Assembly: GCF_001545115.1 (NCBI RefSeq)
Contig: NZ_FCNU01000007.1
Location: forward strand, 434,001-498,000
Source: Candidatus Protochlamydia phocaeensis
GTDB taxonomy: Bacteria > Chlamydiota > Chlamydiia > Chlamydiales > Parachlamydiaceae
DNA: 64,000 nt
Direction: 5' to 3'
The stretch's first letter is position 1. Each line of letters begins with the position of its first letter. Made by a program: the position numbers and the translations under genes. Below are positions 25,965 to 35,543 of the stretch, piece by piece. The notes beneath the pieces are model-generated. The model did no database searches and had not been told where the DNA came from. It worked only from the letters and a program-made list of their open reading frames with translations.

Positions 25965-27476
25965 TTATTCTTCACAGACAGCTTCAAAAATATAGAGAGG
26001 ATTAAGGCCTGTAAAGACCGGAGGACTAGATAAGGAGCTGGCAGCAAAAAAACGAGTAACGTGTCCATTAAACAATAAAGGAGACGAGAAAGCCCCTCCC
26101 TGTCCAAAATATTGAAAGGGCTGTCCATTCGGATTCAGTAAAGTAGGCAGTTGTTGCCATACGCCTCTATGACGGCGGAAAACCAACATGCCGCCTTGTT
26201 GCAGGCCAGCCGGACCCGAGCGATTGGAATCCGAAATAATCGCTAGGCGATCTTGAAGCTGAACATAGTTAAAGCCAATTTCAGTGGAATTGAAGTCGTC
26301 GGATGTAACTTTTTGCGCCTTTATCCATCGGTCTCCTTGAAGTTTATAAAAATAGGCAGCTCCTAAGGGAATAGTAGAATTGAGAAGATTTTCAAAGGGG
26401 CATGCAATAAGCGCCCATCCATCATCCATAGAAGTCCATACGCCAAAGCCATCGCTTACACCGCTTGTCTGTGTAACAGCTAAGCTTTGATCGCCTATTA
26501 AACGTTGGACATACCTCCAGCCATGATGCGTCGACAAATGAAATACATAGACTGTCCCGTTTTGTATGACCCCATTAATCGGCTCCGGCTGGTCGCTAAT
26601 AAAGGCAAAATCCTTATCCATGGCAACGGCGCTGCCAAAAAAATTGAGGGCCCGAACACCAGTTGGGTTTGTTAATATTTGTTTAAGTTCCCAAAGTCCC
26701 GTCAGCCGATTTAACTTAAAGGCAAAAGTTGCTCCTGCAGAAGGAAGCACCTCTCCTGTCAAGGGATTGATGGCCTCTTGACCGGACCCAATTAAAAGCC
26801 ACCCTGTTTTAGCATCGACAACATTATTAAAACCCAAGCCTGCTCCGTCGCTTAGCCCTTCTAATCCAGGTGTAGATTGATCGATAACTTGTACAAGTTC
26901 CCATAGATGGGCCGTTGTTCCGCTAACCGGAATGGAAGACAAGTGATAGACAAGAAGCGCCCCTGCAAAATTTGGATTAGGATTGGAAGGCACCCCTAAA
27001 GGAGTTCCAGTCGCCGGAATGAAGAGATACTTGCCTTGCGAGCGGATCGTCCCTTCTCCAAAGACATTCTCCATACCGTTCGTTGTCAATGTCTGGGTTA
27101 AAATCCACTGTCCCCCTTCGTTAAGGTAAAAAATATAAACAGCGCCTGCATCTGCAAGCCCTCCGGCTTGTGCAAACGGAGCGCCGACAAATAGATATCG
27201 TCCATTAAAAGCGATGGAGACTTCTAAACCCAAGCCATCTCCTACAGGAGTTAAACGTCCTGGGATTGTGCCTTGAAGGATTGCTGTTTCCCGATACCCT
27301 AAATGGCAGGCATGGCGGCTTCTTAATTGTTCTTGAGCAAAAGGCAGCATTGCCTCTTCCGAAGGAGGCAAGATCGTTAGGGCCCCTTGCTTGGTTTCTT
27401 CAGCCAAAAGACAAGAAGAAAAGGCTGTTAATAAAATGAAGAAAGCCTTTTTAAGGGAATGCAGATAAATGTTCAT
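25965..27476 (-). CDS. Secreted FG-GAP/beta-propeller protein
   Basis: 503 residues. Signal peptide MNIYLHSLKKAFFILLTAFS continuing to SCLLA, with probable cleavage before EET. The rest is a run of ~60-70-residue units with recurring elements (GAVYIFYLNEGGQWILTQTL; GTVYVFHLSTHHGWRYVQRL; GAAYFYKLQGDRWIKAQKV; GGMLVFRRHRGVWQQLPTL), each pairing an 'xxYxF' strand with a 'W...Q.L' strand and preceded by a G.G....D..... loop. This is the FG-GAP/integrin-alpha-like propeller, probably seven blades. Role unknown; a surface or periplasmic binding protein is plausible. It stands alone, with TCTCC just ahead of the start on the plus strand giving a GGAGA site. Confidence 0.75.
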   Translation of the reverse strand: MNIYLHSLKKAFFILLTAFSSCLLAEETKQGALTILPPSEEAMLPFAQEQLRSRHACHLGYRETAILQGTIPGRLTPVGDGLGLEVSIAFNGRYLFVGAPFAQAGGLADAGAVYIFYLNEGGQWILTQTLTTNGMENVFGEGTIRSQGKYLFIPATGTPLGVPSNPNPNFAGALLVYHLSSIPVSGTTAHLWELVQVIDQSTPGLEGLSDGAGLGFNNVVDAKTGWLLIGSGQEAINPLTGEVLPSAGATFAFKLNRLTGLWELKQILTNPTGVRALNFFGSAVAMDKDFAFISDQPEPINGVIQNGTVYVFHLSTHHGWRYVQRLIGDQSLAVTQTSGVSDGFGVWTSMDDGWALIACPFENLLNSTIPLGAAYFYKLQGDRWIKAQKVTSDDFNSTEIGFNYVQLQDRLAIISDSNRSGPAGLQQGGMLVFRRHRGVWQQLPTLLNPNGQPFQYFGQGGAFSSPLLFNGHVTRFFAASSLSSPPVFTGLNPLYIFEAVCEE

Positions 27477-27777
27477 TTCTTCTCCTTAAGTAAGAATGAA
27501 GAACACTCAATAGCAAATAAAATTTTTATTTAAAATTAAAAAAAATTGCATTCCAACTGTTATATTTCAGACGTTTTAAAGAAAAGCCCAATTCCCTCAT
27601 TTCTTAAAGTGGATTTGCTGATCTTTAGAAAGTTAAGCTAGCCGAACAGCCTTCTGTTTTGTTAGGAGAGGAGGGATTAACAATATCCATGATTTATAAA
27701 TCCTCTCTTTATTCATCCCCCTACCTTGCAATAGCGAAAAAGCCGGAAGACAAAGGAAAGATCCCCATACCTATCGT
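27477..27777. other. Intergenic region, 301 bases
   Basis: AT-rich upstream region of the beta-propeller gene plus a possible weak hairpin (GAGGAGGGATT around 27668 with AATCCTCTC around 27699) that could end the CHLPS hydrolase transcript. No gene or repeat-family copy seen. Confidence 0.4.
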
Positions 27778-28692
27778 CTAATTAAGACGGTTGCGAAATC
27801 CGATTGCCCTTATCGCATCATTGAATTCTAAATCAGTTAGGAGGCGGCTATGAGGATCTTCGCAATCATCTTCGGCCGTAATGAAATGAGTGTCTGCATC
27901 CCTGCCATAAATGGATTGAAACAGCCTAGCGGGAGAATTAATAATGGGATCCTTCAAATGCGTGATCACGCATTTTCTGCCCCTAATATGCGGCCATGCA
28001 GACTTTGGACTAAAATCCCAACCCGTGGATTTAAGAGCCAGCCACGCAATTCCCCGAATAATTTTCAGCTTTTGGACAAGGAAGCGAAGAAAAGCATTGG
28101 GAACATATTGCTCAACAATGGCGTTGAAAGCCAACGATAATCTGGAATAGGAACGATCGCTAATGATCGCTACTCCGCTTCGCCTTTTTGCGACTTCAGA
28201 GGCAGGACCGACACCCAAAGAATGGGCATGCAGGGCAATTAGATGGCGAGGCACTTGAAACTTTTCCTCAATATAGTCAACAACAGATTCTCCATCATTG
28301 GTAATCCCAGATCCCGTCGCCTTACCATTGCTTTTTCCCACCCCTCGGTAGTTGAAAATAACGACGTTGATCCCTCTTTCTACATACTTCTCCACAAAAG
28401 CGCTAAACCAATAGTGATACGCTCCCATTCCAGCAAAAATCACAATAGTTTCTTCCGCAGAACTGACAGACTGATTTGTTTGATGATCCATTCCCGAAAA
28501 ATAAAAGGCATGTAATTTATTCCCATCTTTATTAAAAATATCTAATACTCTGCCCTTATACTTTTCCCTCATTCTCTCCGCTTGCGTGTCATGCTCCTCT
28601 ACGACTTGCGGCTTTAGAATTCGGCTTTGATTAGGAACAATAAATGTTCCCATTAATTCGCTAAAATAATTTAGACAATGATTAACAATCAT
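27778..28692 (-). CDS. CHLPS-type alpha/beta hydrolase
   Basis: 304 residues. Alpha/beta-hydrolase features: VIFNYRGVGKSNGKATGSG after strand 3, nucleophile elbow HAHSLGVGPAS (Ser in A-H-S-L-G rather than G-x-S-x-G), candidate acid Asp in THLKDPII, and candidate His in DCEDPHSRLL. Overall look and length fit the chlamydial CHLPS/DUF818 hydrolase family, also present in Legionella. Substrate unknown; an acyl ester is likely. No signal peptide. Monocistronic. Confidence 0.72.
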   Translation of the reverse strand: MIVNHCLNYFSELMGTFIVPNQSRILKPQVVEEHDTQAERMREKYKGRVLDIFNKDGNKLHAFYFSGMDHQTNQSVSSAEETIVIFAGMGAYHYWFSAFVEKYVERGINVVIFNYRGVGKSNGKATGSGITNDGESVVDYIEEKFQVPRHLIALHAHSLGVGPASEVAKRRSGVAIISDRSYSRLSLAFNAIVEQYVPNAFLRFLVQKLKIIRGIAWLALKSTGWDFSPKSAWPHIRGRKCVITHLKDPIINSPARLFQSIYGRDADTHFITAEDDCEDPHSRLLTDLEFNDAIRAIGFRNRLN

Positions 28693-28885
28693 AAGTCACA
28701 CATTAGTTATTACATAAAAAAATTTATTACATAAAAAAAACATTGACTAATGTTATATCTTCTAATTAAAAAATCACAATTAAATTTAATTACAAACTTA
28801 TAAGAATAGGAAATATCTGGACCGGTGGCGGCTTGCCGGGCTTAATCAATCATCAGCCAGTACGCGTTTCTAAAATTTTTATTTA

Positions 28886-30697
28886 CTATGAAATCACTAA
28901 AAGGTCAATCTCTGGCGGTAAAATTTCCGATACTTCCCTTACAACATTCCCTCTCAGCATTTGCAACATGGCGCTATGGCGGGGTCTTCCCAGAATAATG
29001 CGGGAAACATGAAGGCGTTCGGCCATATCCACGATAGTATCAACGGGAGAATCGCTGACGGTGTAAAAGAATTTGATGACCATTTCATGCGAACTGTCTT
29101 TAGCATAGTCAAAGATGCGGCAGGCTTCCTCATCATCAAGCCACGTGCGGCTGCGATCTTCTTCCGTGATAATTTTTTGCTCGCGAATGAATAAAATATA
29201 TAAAGGCTGCTCATACTTTTTAGCTTCCTGCAAGGCAAAATTGAGCGTTTTGCCGACGCTTCGAACAGCGCAAAGCATGGCACCTTGGTGCAAAGGAACG
29301 CGGGTATCATCTGTATAGAGAGAAGCGTGCTTGAGTTTAACTTTTTTGGTTGCCCATTGCCTTTGGCGATGTTCTATCACTAGGGCACGCAGGATTAATC
29401 CAGCAGTCAGCATGGAAATGGCAAAGCGGCGCGCATTCGGCTTATCGACAAAAAGAGTTAACTCAATGACAGCCATGATGGCGCACGTGCCCCACATAAA
29501 ATAGCGTTCAAATCGGCTCATGGGTAGGGTTTGATCATAAGCATTAACGCCGAGGTTAGTGGCAATGGCGCCTACGAATCCAACAGCATATAAATCCGCC
29601 AAGGATGCCACATCATGGACAAAGAGCAAAATAATAGCGGGAGCAATTGTCGCTAAAAGAAGAGGGTAACGGGGAACGCCAAATGGAGTCAGCGTTTGAA
29701 ATGCTCCGGGCATTTCGCCATCGCGCGACATGACAAATAAGAGCGAGATAAGAGCCGTGATAGCTGTATTGGTTGCAGAGAGAAGTAGGAGCGCAAAAAC
29801 CAAACTCACAATATACCCGAAAGCATGGCCAACCACTTCCCCGCCCCAGTGATGGGAGACAAAGAAATCTCCCATATAGCGCAGCATTGAATCGCGGATA
29901 TGAGATTCGTTCGGTGCATTGACATCGCCATTGACAACTTCAAGTCCTGGGATCGCATTCATCATAAATCCAAAGAGCGCCGTAAAGATGCAGACTTCTG
30001 TCATGACCCATATAATGGCTTTAGTCGAAGAATTGCTGACAGAGGGATTATCTTCCGTGCTTCCTGGATCAAGCTTCATGACTCCCGTCGTATTGGCTAT
30101 TGCTTCAATTCCCGATAAAGCCACAATAATACCGACAAAATTGCTCCAGTTAGTCCACAAGCCTCCTTTAGGTGCCTCTATCCCTCTGGCAGCATCTCCA
30201 ATAAAAGGCAGGGAAATGATTCCCAGCAAGACAACAACCGAAACTGTCGCAAGGGCTAAGACGAGCGCAAGATTGCCGGAATGGCGCGGCCCAAAGAAAT
30301 TAATAAGCCCTATGACAAAAATCGATCCAATCGCCCAGTAGGCCGGATGAGAAACGCCTAAATATTCATAGCAGGACAAAGAGCTTAGGGCAGCTGTCAC
30401 CAAGTAATCTGCAATTAAGAAAAATGCCCCGATCAAGGCTAAAACTTCGGATTTTCTTCTCGCTGATGTGTAAACGCCTCCTCCGGTTGGATTGAACTTG
30501 CAAATGGAAATATAATTGACACCGACTAGGAACATGAGCACGCAGACAGCTGCAATTAGCCAAAAGGAGCTGTATCCTGCAATAGCAAAAGCAAGCCCAA
30601 TGACGTAGGCTTTGCTTGTTCCCCAATCTCCATATAAAATGGCAGCCGCTTGAAAAGCATTAACATTGCGAGGTCTTTTTGTATGAGAAATTGGCAT
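28886..30697 (-). CDS. APC-superfamily permease fused to a universal-stress (Usp) domain
   Basis: 603 residues. Residues 1-~445 form about twelve membrane helices with APC-superfamily features (AAAILYGDWGTSKAYVIGLA; FNPTGGGVYTSARRKSE; GIEAIANTTGVMK). Residues ~465-603 are a Usp domain: AMLCAVRSVGKTLNFALQEA at the start and IILGRPRHSAMLQMLRGNVV at the end, the G-x2-G-x9-G-type nucleotide loop in altered form. Similar permease-Usp fusions occur in amino-acid and K+ transporters, where the soluble domain may sense adenine nucleotides. Substrate unknown. It appears monocistronic. Confidence 0.75.
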   Translation of the reverse strand: MPISHTKRPRNVNAFQAAAILYGDWGTSKAYVIGLAFAIAGYSSFWLIAAVCVLMFLVGVNYISICKFNPTGGGVYTSARRKSEVLALIGAFFLIADYLVTAALSSLSCYEYLGVSHPAYWAIGSIFVIGLINFFGPRHSGNLALVLALATVSVVVLLGIISLPFIGDAARGIEAPKGGLWTNWSNFVGIIVALSGIEAIANTTGVMKLDPGSTEDNPSVSNSSTKAIIWVMTEVCIFTALFGFMMNAIPGLEVVNGDVNAPNESHIRDSMLRYMGDFFVSHHWGGEVVGHAFGYIVSLVFALLLLSATNTAITALISLLFVMSRDGEMPGAFQTLTPFGVPRYPLLLATIAPAIILLFVHDVASLADLYAVGFVGAIATNLGVNAYDQTLPMSRFERYFMWGTCAIMAVIELTLFVDKPNARRFAISMLTAGLILRALVIEHRQRQWATKKVKLKHASLYTDDTRVPLHQGAMLCAVRSVGKTLNFALQEAKKYEQPLYILFIREQKIITEEDRSRTWLDDEEACRIFDYAKDSSHEMVIKFFYTVSDSPVDTIVDMAERLHVSRIILGRPRHSAMLQMLRGNVVREVSEILPPEIDLLVIS

Positions 30698-30967
30698 GTC
30701 TCAAAAATGTTTAGGTTAATGATAATCGACGATCAAGGCCAATCAGTCCCGTCTGAAGCACTTGCAAACATGCACAACTAAGACTTAAGACTTTTTTGCT
30801 CATTTATGGCGTTATTCCTGATTTTGCGAATCCACTCCAAAGCTTCCTTTTTTTCTATGGATAGTTCCTTATCATATGTAAATAAAAATATTGATTTGAA
30901 GCAATTTTTATTGTCGCTTCTAAATTGAACTTGAGAAGGTATTAAAATTGCCAACGCCCTCAAGGTT

Positions 30968-32776
30968 TCAAATGGAATTCGAGAACTGCAAGCGATAAAG
31001 CTTCTCGTAAATGCCTTGCTTTTCAATTAGGTCTTGATGAGAGCCTTGTTCGATAACGATTCCATCGGACAAGACAAAAATGCGGTCGACATCTCGAATA
31101 GTCGATAAGCGATGAGCGATCACTAATGCCGTTTGATTGGCCAGCATTTTTTTGAGCGTCTCTTGGATGGCTTTTTCCGTTTGCAAGTCGATATTCGATG
31201 TCGCCTCGTCAAAAATAATGACGCTACGATGATGGGCAACCGCCCTAGCAAGAGAAATCAGCTGCATTTCTCCCACAGATAAGCTAATCCCCCTTTCTTT
31301 TAAAAGATAATCGAATTGGCCGGGAAGGTGCTCGATAAAAGGAGATAAATTCACAAAATCGGCACTTGCTTTAATTTGATTCAATTTTAAAGAGGAATCA
31401 TACAAGGCAATATTATCGGCAATTGTTCCTGAGAAAATGACGGGATCTTGTAAAATTACGCTAAACTGGCGCCGCAAATCAGCCACAGAGTAATCGCGAA
31501 TATCTTTCCCATTAATCCAAATATGCCCTTTTTGAAATTCATATAAACGCAAAAGCAGATTAAGCACACTAGTTTTCCCCGATCCTGTCATTCCAACCAA
31601 CGCCGCAGATTCTCCTCTTCGAATGCTTAAGGATAGGCCACGAAGAATCCAATTCTCTTTTTCATAAGCAAACCAGACATTGTCAAAGACAATGGTTTGA
31701 ATATCATTTAAAGGCAGACCGGGATGAGGCCCTTCGGGTTCTACAGGAACATCTAAAACTTCAAAAATTCTTTCCGCCGCTGCTAGGGCAGATTGCAACA
31801 CATTGTAGCGTTCCGCCAGATCTGCAAGAGGGCGAAAAACCATGAGGCTATAGAGGCTGATGGTAAAGTACGTCCCCGCTTGGAACCCGGATCCGGGCAT
31901 GGCAAATTGAACGAGAATCACAAAAACAGCGGCCATGGTAAAATTCTGTATCCACTCGATGCCGGCAAAGAAAAGAGCAAAGTGGTGAATGGTTTCAATA
32001 TTGGCTTTAAAATAATCCCAGTTCAGCTCATCAAATTTTTCCCTTTCTTGCTTATAGAGATTAAAGCTTCGAATAATGCCAATTCCCATCAGATGCTCTT
32101 GAATGAATGCATTCATAGCGGATAAAATAGATCTGACGATCTGATAGCTCTGCCGCTGGTGATAGCGGAAGTCATGAGTGACCCACCAAACGGCCGGCAT
32201 AATGAAGAGAATGGCCAACCCTATTTTCCAATTTAAAATGAAAATGCCAATCAAAATGCTGATAAAAAGAAATAAGCTTCCTAAAATGGGAATCACGCTT
32301 TCTGAAAAAAGCTGACTGATCTGATCGACATCATGAATGGTACGGGTCATCAGGCGCCCCACAGCATGGTGGTCATAAAAGGCCATAGGAAGCCTCTGAA
32401 TATGCTGATAAACCTGTAAACGCAAAGCCAATAAGGCTTCTTGCCCAACCCAATTTTTAATAAATACATTTGCTGTGTCTAGAATAAAGCCAACTAAGAT
32501 CCATCCAAACACTATTGAGCAGCTCCTTACCACATGATGGAATAGTTCATGGGAATCGGCTGAGGCAGAGTGCGATAAAATTGTTTGCACAATCCATCCA
32601 ATCTCAAGGGGAACCCATGCCTCAATGGCTTTAGAGACCAGCAAGAGGATAACGGCTAAAATCACCAATAGGCGGTAAGGGCGCAAATACGCCAGCAGCC
32701 TTTTGATAATCGCATAATCAATCGATTTCGATTTAACTTCGTCCTGAATATAGCGCTGATGGAAATCTTTTTTCAT
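30968..32776 (-). CDS. ABC exporter half-transporter, subunit B (catalytic-site half)
   Basis: 602 residues: six membrane helices (to ~310) and a nucleotide-binding domain. Walker A GMTGSGKTSVLN, Walker B VIIFDEATSNID with the catalytic Glu, H-loop LVIAHRLSTI, but a degenerate signature LSVGE in place of LSGGQ. Its start overlaps the stop of the upstream half-transporter in ATGA. With the partner's intact LSGGQ, this subunit's Walker site would be the one catalytic site of the heterodimer, as in BmrCD, TM287/288 or MdlAB. Substrate (drug, lipid or peptide) is unknown. Confidence 0.88.
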   Translation of the reverse strand: MKKDFHQRYIQDEVKSKSIDYAIIKRLLAYLRPYRLLVILAVILLLVSKAIEAWVPLEIGWIVQTILSHSASADSHELFHHVVRSCSIVFGWILVGFILDTANVFIKNWVGQEALLALRLQVYQHIQRLPMAFYDHHAVGRLMTRTIHDVDQISQLFSESVIPILGSLFLFISILIGIFILNWKIGLAILFIMPAVWWVTHDFRYHQRQSYQIVRSILSAMNAFIQEHLMGIGIIRSFNLYKQEREKFDELNWDYFKANIETIHHFALFFAGIEWIQNFTMAAVFVILVQFAMPGSGFQAGTYFTISLYSLMVFRPLADLAERYNVLQSALAAAERIFEVLDVPVEPEGPHPGLPLNDIQTIVFDNVWFAYEKENWILRGLSLSIRRGESAALVGMTGSGKTSVLNLLLRLYEFQKGHIWINGKDIRDYSVADLRRQFSVILQDPVIFSGTIADNIALYDSSLKLNQIKASADFVNLSPFIEHLPGQFDYLLKERGISLSVGEMQLISLARAVAHHRSVIIFDEATSNIDLQTEKAIQETLKKMLANQTALVIAHRLSTIRDVDRIFVLSDGIVIEQGSHQDLIEKQGIYEKLYRLQFSNSI

Positions 32777-34566
32777 GAGGCATGCATTTTTTGCAAGTTG
32801 ACTAAAGCTTCATAAATTCCTTTGCGAGCAAGCAGCTGGGCAGGCGTTCCCTCTTCTATGATACGCCCATCCTTGAGATAAATCACTCGATCAAGCTGCT
32901 CTAAAATGGAAATGCGATGGGTAATCAAAAGCACTGTTTTACCGGCAAAATCATTTTTTATCGCTTCAAACACACGCCTTTCTGTCTCGACATCTAAAGC
33001 TGAAAAAATATCATCGAGAAGAAGAATCGAACGGTTGACAAGCAAGGAGCGTGCAATAGCCACTCGTTGCTTTTGGCCGCCGGAAAGCGAGACCCCTCTT
33101 TCCCCCACCATCGTTTCATATTGAAGGGGGAATTCTAAAATGCTCTCGTGGATATCCGCCTGCTTTGCCGCTTGCTCAATTTCTTCTTGCAAAGCATCCC
33201 TGCGCCCAAAGCGAATATTGTCGCCAATGCTTTTAGAAAACAAGAAAGGCAATTGTTCAACAGTCACAAAAGCTTGATGCAAAGCAGCTAAGGAATAATC
33301 GTGGATATCATGCCCATCTAGCAGGATTTTTCCACGAGGAATTTCATATTCTCGATTTAACAACCGAAGCAGCGTTGTTTTGCCCGCCCCAACCGGTCCG
33401 GTTATTCCTATAAAGGACCCTCCTTGAATGGATAAATTGAAGCTTTCCAAAGCCGCTTTTTTCTGATTTGAGTAGTAAAAAGTCAAATCACGGAACTCAA
33501 CAGAGGGATGGGCCGGAATGCGATCAAAAACGGCATTTGATTCTTGCACTTCAATGGGTTCTTCATAGATTTCTACCAACCTAGCATAGGCTGCCTTCCC
33601 TTTCTGATACATGGGCAAAACCCATCCGAGCATGAGCAAGGGGCTAAAAATATAGGATTGAATCCACATGAAAGACAGAAAATCGGCCATGCGCATGTTT
33701 CCCCATCCCAATAAGATAATGGCTCCTGCAATTAAAACGATCAAAATGGTAACGGCTTTGATAATCAATGTTAAGACAGGAAATACCATTCCCTGAAAGC
33801 AGACAAACCGCATATTGAGCTTATTAAAGCGCAGGCAAATTTGCTTAAAGAGCGCGGCTGTCACTTTTTCAATCCCATAGCTTCTTAATATGCGAATGCC
33901 GGAGAAATGCTCGTGCGCCATCACGCTCATTTCCCCAAGAGATTGCTGCACTTCAAGCGAGACTTGCAAAAGCGGGCGGCGAATGGCTAAATGAAAAAAA
34001 TAAATGCTCACAATCGGAATCAAGCTAATGGCAGCCATTAAAGGAGAAAGAAAGAATAAGGCGATAAGGGCAGGAATGACAAGCGTAATGAAAAAAACAG
34101 GATACATAATTCCAGGGCCAAGGAGATCTCTGTAGGCAGTGATGTCATTTGTCAGCCGGCTGATTAAATCTCCTATTCCATGCTGATCAAAAAATGCCCG
34201 CGATTGCCCCTGAATGCGCTCAAATAATTGATTGCGTACGCGCACTTCCACTTCACGCCCAATTGAGATGAAGATCATGCGCATGAAATATTTAAGAATA
34301 GCGGAAACAGTGGCTATGCCGATGAGAAGATAAGCCCAGCTATACGCACAATGGAACACAGGGCCTAGTAGGGTATGAAAAAAGGCCCCTTCCCAGCTGG
34401 AAATTCCTCCATCCGGCGTTGAGACGGCTAAGATTGCCTGCCTGAAGATGAGGGGATTCAAAATAAGCAAAAGATTTGAAGTCAATACTAAGATGAAAGC
34501 AAAAAACAATCGCACGCGATACTGCCGAACCATATCAAGCAAGCTGCCCATCAAACTTTTATTCAT
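32773..34566 (-). CDS. ABC exporter half-transporter, subunit A (degenerate-site half)
   Basis: 597 residues with six membrane helices and a nucleotide-binding domain. Walker A GPVGAGKTTLLR, intact signature SLSGGQKQRVAIAR, and Walker B ILLLDDIFSALD where Asp replaces the catalytic Glu, so its own ATP site is probably inactive; H-loop LLITHRISIL. It is the first gene of the two-gene operon. The reciprocal defects (Asp here, LSVGE in the partner) fall in the same composite site, as expected for a heterodimeric exporter. Confidence 0.88.
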   Translation of the reverse strand: MNKSLMGSLLDMVRQYRVRLFFAFILVLTSNLLLILNPLIFRQAILAVSTPDGGISSWEGAFFHTLLGPVFHCAYSWAYLLIGIATVSAILKYFMRMIFISIGREVEVRVRNQLFERIQGQSRAFFDQHGIGDLISRLTNDITAYRDLLGPGIMYPVFFITLVIPALIALFFLSPLMAAISLIPIVSIYFFHLAIRRPLLQVSLEVQQSLGEMSVMAHEHFSGIRILRSYGIEKVTAALFKQICLRFNKLNMRFVCFQGMVFPVLTLIIKAVTILIVLIAGAIILLGWGNMRMADFLSFMWIQSYIFSPLLMLGWVLPMYQKGKAAYARLVEIYEEPIEVQESNAVFDRIPAHPSVEFRDLTFYYSNQKKAALESFNLSIQGGSFIGITGPVGAGKTTLLRLLNREYEIPRGKILLDGHDIHDYSLAALHQAFVTVEQLPFLFSKSIGDNIRFGRRDALQEEIEQAAKQADIHESILEFPLQYETMVGERGVSLSGGQKQRVAIARSLLVNRSILLLDDIFSALDVETERRVFEAIKNDFAGKTVLLITHRISILEQLDRVIYLKDGRIIEEGTPAQLLARKGIYEALVNLQKMHAS

Positions 34567-34595
34567 AAAAGGCTCTCTTCTTCAATAACCTTCTG

Positions 34596-34730
34596 CCCTC
34601 TCAAAGGACGTCTTAAACCGCAATGGCTTATATTCAAGATCCTCTTCTTAGCGCAAAGGAATGCGAGTCTAAGAGGATGTCTTGAAACCGCTAATGGCCT
34701 GGATTTGCGCTCTAAGAAATCCTTTAAGCC
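34596..34730. repeat. Two copies of the dispersed palindromic repeat arm in tandem
   Basis: First arm at about 34600-34640 (AGGACGTCTTAAACCG, then CAATGGCTTATATTCAAG). Second at about 34669-34712 (CTAAGAGGATGTCTTGAAAC, then CGCTAATGGCCTGGATTTG). Both are in the same orientation, just upstream of the ABC-exporter operon start, and are followed by degenerate opposite arms. Confidence 0.7.
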
Positions 34731-35213
34731 ATCAGCAACTTGTAAATATATCCGTAACATAAAAAAGACATTAACAATTTTTCCAATAAAAATTTGATAA
34801 AAACATTTGGTTTACTGAATTTATTTTTTTAGAAAGTCAATAAGAGACCTGCGTCGAATTGCTAATTGCCTATATGCGAGATTCTTTTTCACTACGAGGC
34901 AATTATAAGGAAGCGAACAGCATTTAACCTTGTCTGTTACTTTATATCATTTCCCTGTGGCTGGCCTTAAGTTGCCAAATAAGCCACGCGATTGGCGCAG
35001 AACAGTATCGTGAATGGAGGCGTAGCCAAAGCCATGGACAAATCAGATAAAGCGCATTAAACCGCATCTGCGGCGCAGCTTTATCCCCTCCCAGTTCTAT
35101 TGGCATGCCATATAAGATTGGTTTTGAAAAGAAGGAATTTAGCCTAATGGACAACTGCCTTAAGGCGCCCTCTTATGTGGCTGGTTTGATATCGTTGGGT
35201 TTTTTCTTATCTC

Positions 35214-35372
35214 ACCTGAGTTTGGCGTTTTTTGCCCTTGGACTGACATGAAAGCTCTTGCAGATGAACAATGGCAAGACGCCCCTATTTTTTAATATTG
35301 ACCGCCTTGCCATTTGTTCATCTCCGCAGCTTTGATGCAGTCAAAGAGCAAAAAAAACGCCAAATACAGGTT
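35214..35372. repeat. Long imperfect palindrome (MITE-like)
   Basis: Left arm from 35214 (ACCTGAGTTTGGCGTTTTTT, later GATGAACAATGGCAAG) matches the reverse complement of the right arm ending at 35372 (read backwards AACCTGTATTTGGCGTTTTT, later GATGAACAAATGGCAAG). Arms are about 65-70 bases, separated by roughly 25 bases. No coding capacity. Ends resemble the short element at 25743. Confidence 0.75.
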
Positions 35373-35492
35373 ATCTATGCCGCTCAAATTGAGTTTAAGA
35401 AACCCCAAGCGCCAGATCTGAATACGGAAAAAATGGAGGCGAAGTAAAAAGAGTAAAAACTATAGCTAACGAGCAAGACAACAGCAATCCCA

Positions 35493-35526
35493 AGCCTTAA
35501 GAAATCCGTTGAGATTTCTTAAGGCT
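35493..35526 (-). terminator. Perfect hairpin downstream of rseP
   Basis: AGCCTTAAGAAATC (35493-35506) and GATTTCTTAAGGCT (35513-35526), a 14-bp perfect stem with a six-base loop, 18 bases past the rseP stop. There is no strong T-tract on the minus strand. Confidence 0.65.
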
Positions 35527-35543
35527 GTGCATGCAGCTAGTTA

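Larger units (their letters stand above)
34567..35543. other. Gene-poor intergenic region, 977 bases
   Basis: Lies between the end of rseP and the start of the ABC-exporter operon (both minus strand). It holds the tandem repeat arms at 34596, AT-rich sequence around 34750-34930, a GC-richer block at 34940-35160 with a weak 70-codon frame on the minus strand that I do not accept as a gene, the long palindrome at 35214, and the hairpin at 35493. Confidence 0.6.

Noticed and set aside
30778-31026. 82-codon minus-strand frame after the ABC exporter
   Set aside because: It overlaps the end of the exporter gene by about 59 bases in another frame, has no recognisable domain and no clear ribosome site; it could be a gene remnant but cannot be supported.
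34942-35154. 70-codon minus-strand frame in the 977-base gap
   Set aside because: Composition (Trp/Leu/Arg-rich) differs from real genes here, and it lies among inverted repeats. It may be part of a repeated element; a genome search for further copies would decide.
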